From an uncultured Allosphingosinicella sp. (GTDB lineage: Bacteria > Pseudomonadota > Alphaproteobacteria > Sphingomonadales > Sphingomonadaceae), in assembly GCA_934539295.1 (NCBI GenBank), contig CAKTCN010000005.1, positions 1 through 64,000 of the forward strand: 64,000 nt of DNA, written 5' to 3'. Positions 1 through 7,884 of this stretch are shown here, piece by piece. Made by a program: the position numbers and the translations under genes. Each line of letters starts with the position of its first letter. Position 1 is the first letter of the stretch. The notes beneath the pieces were generated by a model. The model saw only the letters and a program-made list of their open reading frames with translations, had not been told where the DNA came from and made no database searches.

Positions 1-635
1 ATCGCCCGGGCGAATGCTGGCCCCACGTCGCGGGTGACCAACGCTCCCACCGCGAAGGAGAAGGCGACGGAGATACCGACATAGCCGATGTAGAGCGTCG
101 GCGGGTGGAAGGCGAGGCCGGGGTCCTGCAGCAGCGGGTTGAGCCCAAGCCCATCGGGCGGCACCGGATAAAGCCGCTCGAACGGGTTGGAGGCGAACAA
201 GAGGAAGGCGTAGAAACCGAGCGCGATCGCGGCCTGCGCCGCCAGCGTCGCTGTCAGCGTGCGTTCGCTCAAACGCCGCTCAAACCAGGCGACCGCCGCG
301 CCGGCCAGGCCGAGCACCGTCACCCACAGCAGCATCGAGCCTTCGTGATTCCCCCAGGTGCCCGCAAACTTGTAGAGCCAGGGCTTGGCCGAATGGCTGT
401 TCGCCGCGACCAGCTTAACGGACAGGTCGGTAATGAGAAAAAGCCGGATCAGGATGGCGAACGCCAGCATCGCCAGCACGCCCTGCGCGATCGCCACGGG
501 CCGAACGCTCCCGGCAAGGCTGGCAAAACCACCGCCACGATCCTGCCCACGCAGCGCCAGCGCCCCCAGCGAAAATTGCAGCAACGACAAGGCGGCCGCC
601 ATCCACAGCGCCGCCAGTCCGATCTCGGCGGTCAC
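1..635 (-). CDS. ccmF: Heme lyase CcmF, N-terminal part (cut by window edge)
   Basis: Membrane component of the system I cytochrome c maturation machinery, which joins heme delivered by CcmE to apocytochrome c at the periplasmic face. The translated N-terminus is hydrophobic and carries the family signatures KFAGTWGNHEGS (with the invariant TWGNHEGS around residue 80) and PLLQDPGLAFHPPTLY about 60 residues later. The start is a GTG at 635 whose GTGA overlaps the ccmE stop, so translation is probably coupled. Only about 211 codons are present; the family is usually about 650 residues, so the C-terminal two thirds lie beyond the left edge. Identification is firm from the motifs and from the upstream ccmC-ccmD-ccmE order. 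Confidence 0.95.
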   Translation of the reverse strand, partial: MTAEIGLAALWMAAALSLLQFSLGALALRGQDRGGGFASLAGSVRPVAIAQGVLAMLAFAILIRLFLITDLSVKLVAANSHSAKPWLYKFAGTWGNHEGSMLLWVTVLGLAGAAVAWFERRLSERTLTATLAAQAAIALGFYAFLLFASNPFERLYPVPPDGLGLNPLLQDPGLAFHPPTLYIGYVGISVAFSFAVGALVTRDVGPAFARA

Positions 636-1066
636 TCCAGCGTCTCGCTCTTGTGCTTCTCGCCCGACAATCGCGGCGGCATGTAATTCTCGTCATGCTT
701 GGCCAGGATCTCGCTGGCGACGAACTGGCCACCCGGCGCGAACGTGCCTTCCGCTACCACGCCGCTGCCTTCCTTGAACAGGTCGGGCAGGATGCCTGTG
801 TATCTCACGGGAATGACTGCGTCGGTGTCGTCGCCGACAAGGAAGTCGACGGTCACTCCGTCGCCTGCATGACGAACCGACCGGTCCTTGACCATGCCCC
901 CGATACGCACCTGCTTACCGGGCGTGACACCGCGCCGCGCAACGTCTGCCGGGGCGTAGAAATAAGCCGCCTGGTCCTTCATCGCCGACATGGCGAGCAA
1001 CACCGCGCCTACTACCACCACCACCGCCAGGGCGAGCAGAACCAGCCTTTGATGTTTTGCCTTCAC
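632..1066 (-). CDS. ccmE: Cytochrome c maturation heme chaperone CcmE
   Basis: Periplasmic, membrane-anchored heme chaperone that binds heme covalently and passes it to the CcmF lyase. The 144-residue protein has one N-terminal membrane anchor (about residues 8-26), an OB-fold domain, and the heme-binding motif HDENYMP with the covalently modified His at about 124 and the axial Tyr at about 128. A disordered charged tail follows. It starts with GTG at 1066, overlapping the ccmD stop by 4 bases, and ends by overlapping ccmF. Length and motif are typical for the family. Confidence 0.96.
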   Translation of the reverse strand: MKAKHQRLVLLALAVVVVVGAVLLAMSAMKDQAAYFYAPADVARRGVTPGKQVRIGGMVKDRSVRHAGDGVTVDFLVGDDTDAVIPVRYTGILPDLFKEGSGVVAEGTFAPGGQFVASEILAKHDENYMPPRLSGEKHKSETLE

Positions 1067-1188
1067 TTGCGCAGCGACTCCGCATCGCGCTCGGCGCGGC
1101 GCATCGCCGCAAAGCTCGCGAGAACAAGTCCCGCGCTGCCGAGCAATGTCAGCGCATATGCCGCGATGACGAACGGAAGATGGTTCAT
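1063..1188 (-). CDS. ccmD: Heme exporter protein CcmD
   Basis: A 41-residue single-pass membrane protein (MNHLPFVIAAYALTLLGSAG at the start) with a hydrophobic segment at about residues 5-28 and a basic/acidic cytoplasmic tail, as expected of CcmD, which helps release holo-CcmE from the CcmABC complex. Its ATG overlaps the ccmC stop (ATGA) and its stop overlaps the ccmE GTG. Sequence conservation in CcmD is low, so the call rests on size, topology and its exact place between ccmC and ccmE. Confidence 0.88.
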   Translation of the reverse strand: MNHLPFVIAAYALTLLGSAGLVLASFAAMRRAERDAESLRK

Positions 1189-1904
1189 GCCGCCATCCTC
1201 CTCAGCCGCGCCTCGACCTTGGCACGGGCAAGGAACGCCCGCATCCGCATCAATACCACGCTACCGAACAGCAAGGTGAAGCCGAGCGCCGATAGCGCCA
1301 GCGGCCAGAGCATGGCCGCATCGATGCTCGAACCGCCGCCAGTGAAGCTGATGCTTTGCCCCTGGTGCAGGGTATTCCACCATTCCACCGAGTAGCGGAT
1401 CACAGGAATATTAATGGCACCGACCAGTCCGAAGATCGCCGTGATCCGTCCTTCACCGCCGCGTTCCCGGTCGGCGCTCTCCAGCGCAACGTAGCCGAGG
1501 TAGAGGAAGAGCAGGATCAGCATGGACGTCATGCGTCCGTCCCACTCCCAATAAGTGCCCCAAGTCGGTCGACCCCACAGCGAACCGGTCACGAGGCACA
1601 AGGCGGTGAACAGCGCGCCCGGCACCGCCACTGCCCTTCCCGCGACCGCAGCGAGCGGATGACGCCAGACCAATTGTGCCAGGCTCGCCACCGCGATACC
1701 CGTCCAGCCGGCCATGCCGAGCCATGCGGCCGGCACGTGCACATACATGATGCGCACGCTCTCCCCCTGCAGGTAATCGGCAGGGCTCGCGAACAGGCCG
1801 GCCGACAGCCCGCCCACGACCAGCAGCGCGCCCGCCCATCCGAGCCATGCGGTAAGCGGACGGGCGATCTTCAGGAAACGCGCGGGATTAGCGAAAATAT
1901 GCAT
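1185..1904 (-). CDS. ccmC: Heme transporter subunit CcmC
   Basis: Integral membrane protein of the CcmABCD heme-release complex that presents heme to CcmE. The 239-residue product has about six membrane segments and the tryptophan-rich WGRPTWGTYWEWD motif at about residues 115-127, flanked by conserved His residues (YVHVPAAW and WWNTLHQG). The start chosen is the ATG at 1904, where CcmC-like sequence begins; the open frame continues upstream, but that stretch runs antisense to the divergent PAP2 gene and looks like a shadow. First gene of an overlapping ccmC-D-E-F unit. ccmA and ccmB are not in the window. Confidence 0.94.
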   Translation of the reverse strand: MHIFANPARFLKIARPLTAWLGWAGALLVVGGLSAGLFASPADYLQGESVRIMYVHVPAAWLGMAGWTGIAVASLAQLVWRHPLAAVAGRAVAVPGALFTALCLVTGSLWGRPTWGTYWEWDGRMTSMLILLFLYLGYVALESADRERGGEGRITAIFGLVGAINIPVIRYSVEWWNTLHQGQSISFTGGGSSIDAAMLWPLALSALGFTLLFGSVVLMRMRAFLARAKVEARLRRMAA

Positions 1905-1994
1905 CTGCGCAGCGCGTTTAGCCGAGGCGGCGCTCGGTTCAAAGGGGTGATGTCGGGGCTGGACGACAACCTCTTGTGGCGTCACTTGGGAGCC

Positions 1995-2858
1995 ATGCCG
2001 CTCCTTCGCGATCCCCGCACCTACCTTCTTGTCCTTGTCTGGATCGCTGCAGTGGTGGCGCAGATCCGAACGTCCGTCTTCGACCTGCTCCTCCTTGACT
2101 GGCTTTATGCCGGTTCGACGGCTTGGCTGGTGCGTGCCGCGGGGTTCGTCACCGCGCTTGGCGGGTGGAAGGTCCTCGTGCCCTTCACCCTCCTCGCGGC
2201 CTGGATCCTGCTGCGTCGGGGCGAGCGGCGGCACGCACTGTATCTGCTTGCCTTCGCCGTGTGGGGCCGGGCGGTGGTGGACATCGTCAAGCTCACGGTC
2301 GGGCGGACGAGACCGGACGGTGTTGAGCATCTGTCCGAAACCTTTTCGGCCAGTTTCCCGAGCGGTCATGCGGCAAACTCCACCATCGTTTACTGCACCG
2401 CCGCCATCCTGCTCGCGCCGCGCCGACCGGGAGTGCTGGGCGCTGCCCTCGCTCTTTCATTCGCGATCGGCGTCAGCCGGCTCTTCCTAGGCGTACATTG
2501 GCCCAGCGATGTGGTGGGGGGGTGGACCCTGGGGCTCCTTTGGACGCTCGCCCTGCATCGACTCGTCCAAAATGAGGGAACGACCCGCCGCGCCTCGTCA
2601 TTGATGTGGCGAGAGGAGCCAGACATGAGCGACAACGAACGCACCGAGGCCGCCCGCCGCAATGACGACAGCGACCTGATCGACCAGCAGGAGGGCGCGC
2701 CTTCCTTCTCCGGCGCTGCCGGCGGCAATCTGCAACGCGACATTGCGAGCCGTGCGGAGCAGCAGCACGATGACGGCGGCAAGCCGGGCGTGACGCGCGT
2801 CCAGGACAAGGACAAGCCGGAGCAGGCCAACCTGCCCCGCTACAACGAAAGCAATTAA
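1995..2858 (+). CDS. PAP2-family phosphatase, read through into a small hydrophilic C-terminal domain
   Basis: Membrane lipid phosphatase of the PAP2 (type 2 phosphatidic acid phosphatase) superfamily. Taking the ATG at 1995, preceded by a GGGAG ribosome-binding site, all three signature motifs are present: KLTVGRTRP (about 99-107), PSGH (122-125) and SRLFLGVHWPSD (161-172) with catalytic His and Asp. Five or six hydrophobic segments are visible. Residues past about 195 are not PAP2-like: the frame continues without a stop into a 77-residue charged segment that has its own ATG and ribosome-binding site at 2625. An alternative start at 1950 is possible. Divergent from ccmC. The exact substrate (phosphatidic acid, undecaprenyl pyrophosphate or other) cannot be told from sequence. 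Confidence 0.85.
   Translation: MPLLRDPRTYLLVLVWIAAVVAQIRTSVFDLLLLDWLYAGSTAWLVRAAGFVTALGGWKVLVPFTLLAAWILLRRGERRHALYLLAFAVWGRAVVDIVKLTVGRTRPDGVEHLSETFSASFPSGHAANSTIVYCTAAILLAPRRPGVLGAALALSFAIGVSRLFLGVHWPSDVVGGWTLGLLWTLALHRLVQNEGTTRRASSLMWREEPDMSDNERTEAARRNDDSDLIDQQEGAPSFSGAAGGNLQRDIASRAEQQHDDGGKPGVTRVQDKDKPEQANLPRYNESN
2625..2858 (+). CDS. Small charged hypothetical protein, possibly translated from an internal start
   Basis: Residues 211-287 of the preceding frame would form a stand-alone 77-residue protein beginning MSDNERTEAARRNDDSD. It is rich in Asp, Glu, Gln, Asn and Arg, has no hydrophobic core and is probably disordered. GAGAGGAG lies about 8 bases before its ATG at 2625, a good ribosome-binding site for independent translation. 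From memory, small proteins of this type (with a QQEGAPSFSG-like motif) occur as separate genes in sphingomonads, but I could not check this. Function unknown. It may be made as a separate protein, as the tail of the PAP2 protein, or both. Confidence 0.55.
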   Translation: MSDNERTEAARRNDDSDLIDQQEGAPSFSGAAGGNLQRDIASRAEQQHDDGGKPGVTRVQDKDKPEQANLPRYNESN

Positions 2859-2864
2859 GGGCGA

Positions 2865-3437
2865 TCAGTCCTTGCGGAAGATGAGCGAGAGATTGTTGGC
2901 AGGCATGCCGACAATCTCCGCAAGCGTCAGTCCGCGGCTACCCGCCTCGGCCACGATGCGGTCGACATAGCGAAGCCCCCATTCAGGGTTCCGGCTACGC
3001 AATGACTCGTCGAACGCCTCATTGCTGGGGGCAGTCTCCAAGCCGTTCTGGCGGTATGGACCGTACAGGTAGAGCAGGCCGCCGGCGGTCAGCGTCGCGG
3101 CGGCGCCGCGCATCAGCCCCTCGGTGGCAGGCCACGCGCTGATATGCACCATGTTGATGCAGATGATCGCGTCCGCCGGACCTGCCGGCCAGGCATCGTG
3201 TGATGCATCCAGCCGAACCGCCGGCTGCAGGTTCGGCAAGTCCCGCGTCGCGCGCCACGCGTCAATGGAACCAACGGCATCCGGATCGGGGTCGCTGGGC
3301 TGGAACGTCAGGTGCGGAAAAGCAGCTGCGAAGCGCAAAGCATGCTCACCGCTCCCGCTGGCAATCTCCAGCACATGGCCACTTGCCGGCAGCACGCGCC
3401 GCAACACATCGATGATCGGATCCGCGTTGCGCGCCAC
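2865..3437 (-). CDS. DUF938 family SAM-dependent methyltransferase-like protein
   Basis: Class I Rossmann-fold methyltransferase-like protein of the DUF938 family, substrate unknown. The S-adenosylmethionine-binding loop is the VLEIASGSGEHA segment at about residues 22-33, followed by the acidic end of the second strand (QPSDPDP) and the IICINMVHIS strand. The first GTG is at 3437, but the family-like sequence RRIAPHVARN extends about 11 codons further upstream, where the only candidate start is a CTG at 3470 preceded by GGCGGG. The upstream lipoprotein gene ends at 3478 on the same strand, so the two may be cotranscribed. Confidence 0.8.
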   Translation of the reverse strand: MARNADPIIDVLRRVLPASGHVLEIASGSGEHALRFAAAFPHLTFQPSDPDPDAVGSIDAWRATRDLPNLQPAVRLDASHDAWPAGPADAIICINMVHISAWPATEGLMRGAAATLTAGGLLYLYGPYRQNGLETAPSNEAFDESLRSRNPEWGLRYVDRIVAEAGSRGLTLAEIVGMPANNLSLIFRKD

Positions 3438-3477
3438 ATGCGGCGCGATACGGCGTTGATCGTCGCTCAGACCCGCC

Positions 3478-4122
3478 TCAACGGGTCGCGTTGTAGCGCA
3501 ACTGGTCTTCGGTCAGCTGAAAGCCGACCAGCAGTTCGAACGTGGCGCGGGTCACTGCCGTGCGCACCTCCGGATTTGCGAGCGGGTCGACGGCTGCGTC
3601 GGCGTCACCCGGGCGGCGGCGGCGCGTGATGCGCTCGCGTACTTCGGCAGGAAGAGTCGCAGCCGAACGGAGCACCTGCGCCGAGCCCGTGCCGCTGGTA
3701 GAAGCACGCAGCTGACCATCTTCAAACCGGAGCGCCACGCGGCTCAACCGCTTGGCGACCACATTGGTGCCGCCCTGCACGACCGTCGTGAAATAGGGCA
3801 GCACGACCTCGCGTGCGCCTGCGGCATCGCGACGCAGCGCCTGCACGTCGAAGGTCACGTTGCTGACGATGTACTCGCCGCTCTCGTCGCAGGTGGCACG
3901 GACGTTGGTGATGTTCGCCACCACGTCGATCGCGCTCGCATCGCGGCTGTTTTCCGGATTGAACAGGGTGATGTCGCCGGTGCCGGCCGGGATCGCCACC
4001 GCCGGGCAGGCCGAACGTGTCACGGTGATACCCTCGGCGGTCAGCTCACCCTCGCGCGAACAGCCGGCAAGTGCCAGCGCGGTGATAAGAACTGCTCCGA
4101 CCTTGATCTTCGACACTGGCAT
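3478..4122 (-). CDS. Hypothetical lipoprotein
   Basis: A 214-residue protein with a lipoprotein signal peptide: basic N-terminus, hydrophobic stretch and the lipobox LALAGC with the lipidated Cys at about residue 21. The mature part alternates beta-strand-like segments (VTFDVQALRR, VVLPYFTTVVQGG) and ends in a helical, charged region. I recognise no named domain; proteins of this kind are common and uncharacterised in sphingomonads. Starts with ATG at 4122 behind a TGAGGAT ribosome-binding site. It is divergent from mtgA and sits 40 bases before the DUF938 gene. Confidence 0.75.
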   Translation of the reverse strand: MPVSKIKVGAVLITALALAGCSREGELTAEGITVTRSACPAVAIPAGTGDITLFNPENSRDASAIDVVANITNVRATCDESGEYIVSNVTFDVQALRRDAAGAREVVLPYFTTVVQGGTNVVAKRLSRVALRFEDGQLRASTSGTGSAQVLRSAATLPAEVRERITRRRRPGDADAAVDPLANPEVRTAVTRATFELLVGFQLTEDQLRYNATR

Positions 4123-4225
4123 ACATCCTCAGCTACTAGTGCCACAGCTTTAGGCACCCGCCTCGCTTCCCGCAACCGCCGCAATCATCGGTGACGGCGT
4201 GGCGATCAGGCGCTAGATCGGCGGC

Positions 4226-5149
4226 ATGGCAAAGGCACCTGTTCGGCGAAAAACCGCCAAGAAGCGCGGCACCGGCATGCGAATCGTCGGGTGGCTGATC
4301 CGCCTAATCTTCATCTTCATCATCGGCAGCTTGTTGTGGGTTCTTGCCTATCGCTTCGTCGCGCCCCCCTTCACCTTCACCATGCTGGGCGACACGCTGA
4401 GCGGGCATAGCGTCACCAAGGATTGGATGCCGCTCGCCCAAATCGACGACGACATGAAGCGGGCGGTCATCGCGGGCGAGGACAGCAAGTTCTGCGCCCA
4501 TGGCGGCTTCGACCAGGACGCGATCGTCGCGGCAATGCGCCGCAATGCCAAGGGTGGCAGTGTGATCCGCGGCGGATCCACCATCAGCCAGCAGACTGCC
4601 AAGAATGCCTTCCTGTGGCAGGGCGGCGGCTACTTCCGAAAGGGCCTGGAGGCCTGGTTCACCCTCCTGATCGAGAATATCTGGTCCAAGCAACGGATCA
4701 TGGAAGTGTATCTGAACGTCGCCGAGACGGGGATCGGCACCTATGGCGTCAATGCCGGGGCACAGCGCTATTTCGGCAAGGATGCATCGAACCTGACACG
4801 GCAGGAAGCCGCCCGCATTGCAGCGGTCCTCCCCCTCCCCAAGCGCAGGGAGGCGATAACGCCGGGCGGGTTCACGCGCCGCTACGGCAACTCGATCGCG
4901 AGCCGGATCAACATCGTCCGCCGCGACGGGCTGGACGCCTGCCTGCGTGGGGAGGCGGTGAAGGCGGAGGCCCCTGAGCCGGACGAGGAGGAGCCGGTGC
5001 GGAAGGCTCCGGCAAAGGCCAAGGTCAAGGTTTCTGCGCCCAGGGCTGAAACACCCGCCGCCTTGCCGGGTGAGGAAACGGAGCAGGCTGAGCCGGTGAA
5101 GACTCCTGTGCCTGCGGCGGAGCCTGCCGAGCTCAACGGCATCTACTAA
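4226..5149 (+). CDS. mtgA: Monofunctional biosynthetic peptidoglycan transglycosylase
   Basis: Polymerises lipid II into glycan strands at the periplasmic side of the inner membrane (glycosyltransferase family 51). It has one membrane anchor (about residues 19-42), then the GT51 motifs: EDSKFCAHGGFD with catalytic Glu at 85, GGSTISQQTAKN, and EVYLNVAETG. There is no transpeptidase domain, which separates it from bifunctional PBPs. After the domain ends near residue 240 it carries a further stretch of about 65 residues rich in Glu, Pro, Ala and Lys, longer than the usual family C-terminus and probably disordered. A palindromic repeat follows immediately. Confidence 0.95.
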   Translation: MAKAPVRRKTAKKRGTGMRIVGWLIRLIFIFIIGSLLWVLAYRFVAPPFTFTMLGDTLSGHSVTKDWMPLAQIDDDMKRAVIAGEDSKFCAHGGFDQDAIVAAMRRNAKGGSVIRGGSTISQQTAKNAFLWQGGGYFRKGLEAWFTLLIENIWSKQRIMEVYLNVAETGIGTYGVNAGAQRYFGKDASNLTRQEAARIAAVLPLPKRREAITPGGFTRRYGNSIASRINIVRRDGLDACLRGEAVKAEAPEPDEEEPVRKAPAKAKVKVSAPRAETPAALPGEETEQAEPVKTPVPAAEPAELNGIY

Positions 5150-5150
5150 C

Positions 5151-5220
5151 TTCCGTTCGTTGCGAGCCTTGTCGAGAAGCCTGTGTGCGGGTTTCCGCGC
5201 TTCTCGACCTCACTCGAAAT
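5151..5220. repeat. Palindromic intergenic repeat (TTCGTT...TCGAGAAGC type)
   Basis: Between the convergent mtgA and ybaB ends. It contains perfect 10-base arms GTCGAGAAGC (5171-5180) and GCTTCTCGAC (5199-5208) inside longer degenerate arms. Related in sequence to the elements at 15369 and 62285. It could act as a bidirectional transcript end. Confidence 0.7.
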
Positions 5221-5275
5221 GATCGGTGACATGGTCGGGTCGCTGGTGAGGCGCGGAGCCAGGAACACGCCAGTC

Positions 5276-5602
5276 TCAGAACGGCATCTTGAAACCAGGC
5301 GGCATCTGAAGCCCGCCGGTCGCCTTCTGCATCGCGCTCTGGGCTTCGGAATCGGCCTTGGCACGGGCATCGTTCAGCGCTGCGGTGATCAGGTCTTCCA
5401 CCATCTGCTTTTCGGACGGCTGCAGCAGGCTTTCGTCGATATCGACGCCGATGATGCGGCCCTTGGCGCTGGCGCGCACCTTGACGAGGCCGCCGCCGGA
5501 AACGCCCTCGACCTCGACATTGTCGAGTTCGCCCTGCGCCTTCATCAACTGGTCCTGCGCGTTCTGGGCCATTTTGAGGATGTCGTCGAGATTGGGCATC
5601 AT
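5276..5602 (-). CDS. ybaB: YbaB/EbfC family nucleoid-associated protein
   Basis: Small DNA-binding protein of 108 residues, forming dimers that coat DNA. Family features are the N-terminal helix NLDDILKMAQNAQDQLMKAQ, the GGGLVKVRASAKG strand pair and the helical VEDLITAALNDARAKA region, ending in a methionine/proline-rich tail. Its ATG (5602, or 5599 for the second Met) overlaps the dnaX stop, the usual dnaX-ybaB coupling. recR, which often follows, is not next here; a repeat and mtgA lie downstream. Confidence 0.94.
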   Translation of the reverse strand: MMPNLDDILKMAQNAQDQLMKAQGELDNVEVEGVSGGGLVKVRASAKGRIIGVDIDESLLQPSEKQMVEDLITAALNDARAKADSEAQSAMQKATGGLQMPPGFKMPF

Positions 5603-7236
5603 GCGCTCCGTTGTTCGTACATGCGGTAGGATTCGAGCTCGGCGTCTGGAAAGGCTTCGAACGCGGCCTTGACCAACGGCGTATCAAGCACCGAAAGCCG
5701 TTCGCGTTCCTTGTCGGCGATCTCCTGTTCGCGCAAGGTCGGCTGCGCTTCACCTTCCGAAAGCTCGACCAGCCACTTCTGCCCGGCGACAACCTCCACA
5801 ACTTCTCGCAGCGCACGAAGGATGCCATCCAACTCCTTGCCATCCTTCGGCTTTCGGCTGGCAAGACGAAGCACGGGCGGGGCGTAATCCACCAAGGCGA
5901 ATTCGTCCCGGAGTTGATGGGCGAGCAGCGCCCTGCCCTTTGCCTCCACCGCATCCACAAAGGCCGCATAATTGTCCGGAGCCCGTGGCTGGAGCGGAGG
6001 CGGCGGCGCGGAAGGGCGCGCCGCTATGCCATCGCCATTCGCCAGCTTGTCCAGCAGGGCGCCCGGGTCAGGAAGTTCCGACGCGTGGATCACGCGGAGC
6101 AATGCCATTTCCGCCGCCTCGATCGGCATGGCGGCGCTGTTCACCTCGCCCAGGCCCTTCAGCAGCAATTGCCAAAGCCGGTGCAAAGCGGCGTGGCTGA
6201 GCGCGCCGGCCCACTCGGCATAGGCTTCCCGTTCCTCCACGCTCTGCGCAGGATCGTCGAAGCCGGCCACCTTGGCGCGGGTGATGGCATGCACGCATTC
6301 GAGCAGGCCGCGGATCAGGGCCGCGGGCTCGACGCCGAGATCATATTGTTCCCGTATCCCGCGCAGCGCCCCCTGCGCGTCGCCTTCCAGCAGCACGCCC
6401 AGAAGACGGCGGACGGCTCCCCGATCGGACAGGCCCAGCATGGCACGGACCTGATCCGCGCTCACCCCCTCCGCCCCATGCGCGATCGCCTGGTCGAGGA
6501 TGGACAGGCCATCACGGGCCGATCCCTCCGCAGCGCGAGCGATCAAGGCAAGTGCCTCGGGATCGGCAGTGACGCCCTCTTGCTCGGTCACCCAGGTGAA
6601 ATGCGCGACGAGTTCCTCGGCCGATATGCGCCGGAGGTCGAAGCGCTGGCAACGGGACAGAACCGTCACCGGCACCTTGTTCACCTCGGTCGTCGCGAAC
6701 AGAAACTTAACGTGTGGAGGGGGTTCCTCCAGGGTCTTCAGAAGCGCGTTGAACGCGTTCTTGGTCAGCATGTGGACTTCGTCGATGATATAGACCTTGT
6801 AGCGCGCCGACACGGCCGCGTAGCGCACCGCCTCGATAATCTCGCGCACATCATCGACGCCGGTGTTCGACGCGGCGTCCATCTCGACCACGTCGATGTG
6901 ACGTCCCTCTGCAATGGCACGGCAGGGTTCGCAGACGCCGCACGGGTCGATGGTAGGGCCGCCCTGCCCGTCCGGTCCGATACAGTTCAGCGCCTTGGCG
7001 ACAAGCCGCGCCGTGGATGTCTTGCCGACCCCGCGCACGCCGGTGAGCAGGAAAGCGTGCGCAAGGCGGTCGCGCTTGATGGCATTGCCGAGCGTGCGCA
7101 CCATCGCGTCCTGCCCGATCAACTCGCCAAAGCTCTGCGGCCGGTATTTGCGCGCGAGCACGCGATATGGCTGGCTCTTGGCCGGCTGAGCCGGCGTGTC
7201 GAGGCCAAGGGCAAAGCTATCGGAATCACTGTCCAT
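5599..7236 (-). CDS. dnaX: DNA polymerase III subunit gamma/tau
   Basis: Clamp-loader ATPase subunit of the replicative polymerase. The start chosen is the ATG at 7236 (545 residues) behind an AGAGTGAG site; an upstream ATG at 7266 overlaps another frame. Visible motifs are Walker A GVRGVGKTS (about 66-74), a zinc-binding set of four Cys (about 85, 99, 102 and 105), Walker B-like IIDEVHML and the SRC arginine-finger motif in TVLSRCQRFDL. The C-terminal third is the tau-specific region and contacts the polymerase. Downstream it overlaps ybaB; upstream lies the SRP RNA, a common order. Confidence 0.96.
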   Translation of the reverse strand: MDSDSDSFALGLDTPAQPAKSQPYRVLARKYRPQSFGELIGQDAMVRTLGNAIKRDRLAHAFLLTGVRGVGKTSTARLVAKALNCIGPDGQGGPTIDPCGVCEPCRAIAEGRHIDVVEMDAASNTGVDDVREIIEAVRYAAVSARYKVYIIDEVHMLTKNAFNALLKTLEEPPPHVKFLFATTEVNKVPVTVLSRCQRFDLRRISAEELVAHFTWVTEQEGVTADPEALALIARAAEGSARDGLSILDQAIAHGAEGVSADQVRAMLGLSDRGAVRRLLGVLLEGDAQGALRGIREQYDLGVEPAALIRGLLECVHAITRAKVAGFDDPAQSVEEREAYAEWAGALSHAALHRLWQLLLKGLGEVNSAAMPIEAAEMALLRVIHASELPDPGALLDKLANGDGIAARPSAPPPPLQPRAPDNYAAFVDAVEAKGRALLAHQLRDEFALVDYAPPVLRLASRKPKDGKELDGILRALREVVEVVAGQKWLVELSEGEAQPTLREQEIADKERERLSVLDTPLVKAAFEAFPDAELESYRMYEQRSA

Positions 7237-7241
7237 CGCGC

Positions 7242-7502
7242 TCACTCTAAACCGCCGCGCCGCCATGCGCCACCGGCCGGGAAGGCGTGGGGGATGAGGG
7301 ACAACGGCAAGTATCGCCCGCTAGCGCGCCGTCGCAATAGTGGTGCCGCGAGCAGCCCGAACATGGCAAGCATGGGCGTGAGCGTGCCGAGCGGAATGCG
7401 GCGCCGGACGCCGATCGCGTCCGCGAGCTTGGTTCCGACCTCGACGACGGTGAGGCCGAGCAGCAGGCCGAAGGAGCTGAAGAAGAATTCGCGCTCGTCC
7501 AT
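7242..7502 (-). pseudogene. Truncated membrane-protein remnant
   Basis: An 86-codon frame beginning MDEREFFFSSFGLLLGLTVV. Its first 55 residues look like the N-terminus of a larger multi-span protein: a hydrophobic segment, a basic loop (VRRRIPLGTLTP) and the beginning of a second segment (MLAMFGLLAAPLL). It then runs into an arginine-rich, unstructured tail and stops five bases before the dnaX ATG. I infer that a deletion removed the rest of a gene for a roughly 200-residue protein. It could instead be an intact small protein; no ribosome-binding site of note is visible. Confidence 0.45.
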
Positions 7503-7634
7503 GCGCGATACCCCCCGCCGCGGGACGGACCGGGGTGGAGCGAGCGGAAGGGTTGGGTAGCGCTGGAGCGTCGCGGCGGAGCCGCGCCGTCAGTCCTCGC
7601 CAGAAGCGAGGCTGGCCGCGCTTGCCCGTCTCGT

Positions 7635-7651
7635 AAATAGCTTTGCTATTT
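7635..7651 (-). terminator. Small hairpin downstream of the SRP RNA
   Basis: Perfect inverted repeat AAATAGC-TTT-GCTATTT, 17 bases after the 3' end of the SRP RNA on the minus strand. The stem is AT-rich and no long T tract follows, so it may be a weak terminator or a 3' processing signal rather than a classical one. Confidence 0.4.
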
Positions 7652-7667
7652 GCGTGCGCGCTGCGCG

Positions 7668-7764
7668 GTGGGAGCCGGGACGACCCGTTGCAATATCGTT
7701 ACGGCTGCTTCCTTCCGGACCTGACCGGGTTGGCGACGGCACCGTCCGCCCGACTCCCGCCCGC
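7668..7764 (-). ncRNA. ffs: Signal recognition particle RNA, small bacterial (4.5S-like) type
   Basis: RNA scaffold of the bacterial signal recognition particle, binding Ffh for cotranslational membrane targeting. On the minus strand the invariant core GGTCAGGTCCGGAAGGAAGC (7701-7730 region) is complete, including the GGAA tetraloop and the symmetric loop bases. The two ends pair: GGGAGTCGGG at the 5' side with CCCGGCTCCC at the 3' side, giving the long hairpin of the small SRP RNA. Ends are estimated from this pairing. It lies upstream of dnaX, as in many alphaproteobacteria. Confidence 0.92.
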
Positions 7765-7884
7765 CATATGAGTGAAGGCGCGCCCTGACGCAAGTGCGGG
7801 CATCGCCTGACGCTACGAATAGCACCATGGACGCAAGCGCCTTGGGGGCATAAGGTTCGGGCAAACTCCGGGGGGAGACGATCG

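Noticed and set aside
5611..7560. 649-codon open frame on the + strand opposite dnaX
   Set aside because: Antisense shadow of dnaX; extends across the dnaX start and shows no conserved motif.
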